Assembly (NCBI GenBank): GCA_910589415.1
Contig: OU342639.1
Location: 28,032,268-28,096,267, forward strand
From: Malachius bipustulatus
Taxonomy: Eukaryota > Arthropoda > Insecta > Coleoptera > Melyridae
Direction of reading: 5' to 3'
DNA length: 64,000 bases
Shown: piece after piece, positions 59,901-64,000 of the stretch
Numbering within the stretch: the stretch's first letter is position 1
Layout: the number at the start of each line of letters is the position of its first letter
The notes under the pieces: generated by a model
Databases searched by the model: none
What the model was told of the DNA's origin: nothing
Seen by the model: only the letters and a program-made list of their open reading frames with translations
Made by a program: the position numbers and the translations under genes

Positions 59901-62900
59901 CAGATTCGGCAACAGTTAAATTGACCTCCTTCAAAGCAGCTTCGGCAAGCAAACGCCTGAAATCAACGTACTCCTACGATCTGTTTAACATAAAAAACTG
60001 AAAATTAAAATCAGTTCATTTGAATTTTCCGCTATCAATTTTCTGAAATAGGTACCAAGAATTTTTTTATGACTCACCTACTTGTAACCCTAATTGTTGT
60101 AGGTATTTTGAGTTGAATTATTCCTGAGTGATTTAATATAGTTTTACCATATAAAAAATTATTTTATTGCATTAAAAATTCAAAGTACAGTTTACTCAAG
60201 GGGTGCTGAAGTATAACGTAATATTTTGCAACAATGAAAAGTAAAGTGAAGTGTGGTAAATGAAAAATATTTTTAATATCAAATTTGATATTCTGATTAA
60301 CAATTCTTGAAGGATTATTAAATATTTAGCAATATGCTCAGCAAATCAATGTACAATGGAATAAAAAATAGAATAAAATAAAATACAGCAGTGAGCAACA
60401 CAAGAAAACATAAGCTGAAAGAACCAAGTTTCAATTTCAGTCTCGTTGTGGACTTCAATGGCAAAATTTGTGTTCCAAGTGGTCAAGCTGGTGTAAGGTT
60501 TTTTATGTGCATGAAGTTAATACTGCCATTTTGAATTTTCCATTGAAAAAAAAGTAATGCAATATGCCTGAGATGTGCTGTATCACTTGATGGTCTTAAA
60601 AAAACCGAAAGGTATGGTTTTTCAAAGTAACCATTTTTTAAGTTTTTTTTTACAAATTTGCGATTTTTATGGACAAAAATTATACTATTTTTTTTTTGCA
60701 AATGTTTTCTTCTTTTTAAAATAAGGTGTTTTACGTGTATAATCATATTTTCGTTCATAAAAAACCGCAAATTCGCAAAAAAATTTCTCTCTATGACACA
60801 TGATGACAGAAAAATAACAGATCAACAAAGGTTTTTAATAATAAAAAAATACTAGCAAAAAAGTGTTACCCAATGGAAACCACACACATTTGTTTTCCAC
60901 TGCAGCACAGTGGTAACACATCTCGGACATATCACAGCACATCGCTTATTTAATTGAAAATTAAAAATGATGGCGCTAACTTCACATCCTTTTACCCTAC
61001 AAAATACCATGTCATTTTTCCGCAGGAAGGCAGAGGGGTTTTTTTGCCTTTGTTTCAAGAGACAGAATCATTTGAAACAAATCCTCGGTTAGGATCATAA
61101 AAATCTTCACTAAGGTGGTTTCCAACAATTTTGTAACTGGGAAAGTAACTTGTAACTACATACCACAATCTTGGATGAGGATTATCTTCAATAAATTGAG
61201 CTGTTTCATTAATGCCAACTTTTTCCAAAAGTTGTCGTGTATCTCTCAGACTCTTTACTTCAAGTTTGATCAAGTGATCCTTACTTGCAAAATCTGGAGA
61301 CTCCATTACCTCATCTAACAATACAGCCTGAATCTCCAGATCCTGGAATAAAACTACTTGAATTTCTAATGAAAAAATTCACTTATAAAACGTAAATCAA
61401 CAATTCTCACCAGCACTCATGAAAAATTCATATGTAAGTACTTACATCAAAGCTGCAAATGTAACCAGAGCAAGACATTGGTTCTTCCGGATATATTCCC
61501 TTGAAGATGTACATCCTAGTTTTCTCCATAATGGCCAACAACTGAGGATTATCAGAAGCCCAACACATTGCCCAAACATCCTTCCTTTCAAGTTTGCTAG
61601 TTTCACTGTTCATTGAATTTCGACCTATCTCATTTGATATGTCGATTAAAGTCATTACACCCGCAACATCAATCACTGACAAACGACTGAAATTTAATCG
61701 TTTGTAGAAAAAAAAAGTTAGAATTATTCATCATCTTTTATTAGTATGTATTTTTAGAGTTTGGGGAAGTGAGTCAGAAAGTGGAGAAAAAAAGTAGGAT
61801 CACATCCCAGATCGTTAATAAAAAAACTTACGTTGAGTTGCAATTAATGGCTAATTTATGAGGCCTCATTCCAACACGGTATCTATTGGCAAGCACAACA
61901 TGAGGTAGAGCATAATACTGCAGCAAGCCAGACTCTCTGCCAATGATAAGAGATCTTTCACTGCAAGCTATGCAAGATATCGGATCAAGACTTCGAAATT
62001 GGTTCACTTCAGTTGTGCTGGTGTCCCGTAAATCTTGTATTACCTCGGCAGCAGCAGTTGGTGCATCATCAATGTGAAACATTCTACACTTTGCCCTGGT
62101 TCCTATAAAATATTATAATATGATTATGTATTGTTCCTAATTCGGTACATACGTTAAATAATAGTTTACCAGCCATGGATGATTTAGGTGTTTTATACTG
62201 CCAATACAAAAAATTGCTTTTCGATGCAGCAATAACATGAGTAGAATTCATTGTTACATAGAAAGGCTCCATATCGATGTATTTGCCTTGAAGACAAAAT
62301 AAATATGTTTATAATTATTGTTTCTAATGAATTATTCCTCTCCATATTTACCATCAACTGGGGTTCCAGATGTATTGTATAGAAGCAGTCCGAATCTGCC
62401 AGTTGCATCATAGGAATCGGACAATGTAGCAATAACACAATGATCGCCAGAACCGGCAATTGCAAGCACTACAGGTATGTGCCTTGTGTGGCACTGTAAT
62501 AAGATTATTATTTGTAGTTTAATTTATTGGACGTCAGTACAATAAAAATTATAAACATTTAGTTAGGTGAATAACAATATTTAAAATTTTTTAAACGTAA
62601 AAACTTGAAGATTTAATAGGTACTTAGAATTTTTTTCCGCATATTTCAGGAAACTTTATTGACCACATTTACTTGTTTTCACATATAGCCTAATACTAAT
62701 ACTTCCTATCACATCACTCCCAAGATGGTAAAATTCTTAATTAAATACTACTAACTTGATTATTTACTGTATCCCAAAATGACACGCAAATGCCAGTTTT
62801 TTGAGGTTTGCATGAAGTAAAAACAACAGTCTTCTTAAAATAGCACCATTTATAATCTGGACGAATATTAGCAAAATAAACATAAGAATCTACTGCCAAA

Positions 62901-63730
62901 GCGACTCTCAATGAGCCACCTTCCCAAACACAGCGTGAGATTGACTGGCCAGGAACTTTCAAAGTACGTATATGCTAAAACCAAATGTGATAAAACTTAT
63001 AAACAGAGTTACATAGATATTACTTCTCCAAATGGAGTATAAAATTGTACAAGATTAGTTTCTTTTTCTTCTGTGAAGATCTTCCCAGCAATAGCCAGTA
63101 ATGATCCATTATGATTCCAACTGCAATCAACAGCAAGCATTTCAGATGAAAGTACAACTGGTCCTGGAACAATATAATACAGTTAAATTGGAAAGCTACC
63201 CAATAGAAGTAAAAATGTTCTTACTTGCATCACTTTCATTGCACATTAATTGTGCCTTTCCATCTTCATAACATACAGCAAGATTAGGACACAATGCATG
63301 CATATATCCATGTTTACCATCATACCAATCTAAACCAACAACAGATACAGATTCCCCACTCTCCTCACAATAATTTTCAATATTCATCTAAAGTAATTGC
63401 CATTAATTAATATACTACTTCTTACAGCTCAATCGTTTAAATATAACAAAAAAAAAAAAAACTTACAACGAAATTACCCTGGTTGTCATACAAAAGTAGC
63501 TGTCCATTCTTCAATGAGAAAAGTAAAAGCTTTCCATCTGGTGACCATTGAACACCAGATAATTGTACAGCTTTTAGTTCTTTACCCCAAATTCGGTTCC
63601 CATCTACAGAACCTACTATCACAGCACCGTCTTCATATATTATACAAATCTTCAAACCATCAGAGCTCCATGACATTCCAACAACTGTAGATTTCTTTCT
63701 ATTATTTATCATTTCCTCATACCATGAACC
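56903..63730 (-). CDS. Wdr35: WD repeat protein 35 / IFT121 (intraflagellar transport complex A), 17 exons, N-terminus outside the window
   Basis: Subunit of IFT-A, which drives retrograde transport in cilia and admits membrane proteins to them; in insects it serves ciliated sensory neurons. Exons in coding order: 63730-63467, 63387-63225, 63163-63024, 62974-62756, 62493-62352, 62286-62170, 62102-61832, 61686-61446, 61342-61164, 59956-59753, 59610-59467, 59411-59216, 58774-58562, 58498-58390, 58194-57935, 57312-57188, 57074-56903. Phases all agree, 1052 aa plus stop. Hallmarks: VYEDGAV-type and GNRIWGKEL (WD40), [47 protein letters not shown] and [19 protein letters not shown] (helical TPR-like part). 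The C-terminal cysteine pairs CSNCG, CPYCH, CRSCH and CLLCH form a zinc-binding end. About 90-100 N-terminal residues of the first beta-propeller lie beyond 64000. Confidence 0.96.
59957..61163 (-). other. Large Wdr35 intron without recognisable genes
   Basis: 1.2 kb of AT-rich DNA. The open frames at 60483-60770 and 60658-60855 overlap on opposite strands and lack protein character. Partial self-complementarity between about 60530-60590 and 60880-60940 hints at a decayed inverted repeat. Confidence 0.5.
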
Positions 63731-63837
63731 CTAACAGGTTAAAACAATACTATCAGTTCAATTATTATGCTTGTGAAGTAATTAATCACTTAATTATTTT
63801 ACATATAATTTAAAATTTTTATTCGACCAGAAATGTT

Positions 63838-64000
63838 TAAAACGCCCGATGGTTAGGTCAATTGAAACCATTGACGCTGCCACCTTCTGAGATTCGAATC
63901 CCAGCTCGGCATGGTTGTTGTGTTTGTAAAATTAATTACATATACATATTTATAAATTGAAAATTTGTGTCTGGCTAATGAGCTTGATCTCAAACCCAAA
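63838..64000 (+). repeat. tRNA-derived SINE-like sequence, runs to the window edge
   Basis: GATGGTTAGGTCAATTG followed about 40 nt later by GAGATTCGAATCCCAGCTC resembles the A and B boxes of an RNA polymerase III promoter in a tRNA-related head. The tail continues with ATGAGCTTGATCTCAAACCC, shared with 12921-13047. It lies in a Wdr35 intron. Confidence 0.45.

Noticed and set aside
63838..63905. Possible tRNA gene
   Set aside because: Only the A- and B-box-like motifs are present; no cloverleaf with proper acceptor and anticodon stems could be drawn.
1..64000. CRISPR arrays, operons, riboswitches or prophage-like systems
   Set aside because: No regularly spaced short repeats or bacterial gene organisation; split genes and TIR elements show animal nuclear DNA.

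Overview
The window is nuclear DNA of an animal, almost certainly an insect. All but one of the genes are split by GT-AG introns, the background is AT-rich, and every recognisable protein is an animal orthologue. The space between exons is packed with terminal-inverted-repeat (TIR) and foldback elements that start TACAG and end CTGTA. I cannot fix the order; nothing in the sequence separates beetle from hemipteran or other insects with confidence.

Gene order: (1) 4075-15792 (+), all but the N-terminus of an ASAP-type Arf GAP (BAR, PH, ArfGAP, ankyrin, SH3), 14 exons. (2) 19979-33090 (-), a complete 8-exon hydroxyacid-oxoacid transhydrogenase (ADHFE1 type), 468 aa. (3) 42943-45135 (-), a 730-aa single-pass leucine-rich-repeat membrane protein with a non-coding upstream exon near 48.5 kb. 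(4) 51816-54653 (+), a complete 3-exon adenylate kinase 2, 240 aa. (5) 56903-63730 (-), all but the N-terminus of WDR35/IFT121, 17 exons, running off the right edge. Exon joins were derived by hand from splice sites and reading phase, and all phases agree. The genes are functionally unrelated housekeeping, ciliary and signalling genes; nothing suggests an operon or co-regulated cluster.

The most striking feature is inside intron 1 of the transhydrogenase gene. It is a 7735-bp LTR retroelement (25172-32906) with two apparently identical 3790-bp LTRs, TG...CA ends and a GTAC target-site duplication. Its internal region is only 155 bp and holds a primer-binding-site-like sequence, a hairpin and a polypurine tract, with no gag or pol. 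It is a non-autonomous element with inverted proportions: giant LTRs and almost no interior. It sits 128 bp from the splice donor of the gene's first coding exon, on the opposite strand.

The second theme is nested palindromes. At least ten TIR or foldback elements share TACAG/CTGTA ends. Several sit inside each other (34.3-36.9 kb, 40.5-41.7 kb, 46.2-47.1 kb, 54.9-55.7 kb). One (35500-36230) carries a frameshifted fragment of a Tc1/mariner transposase.
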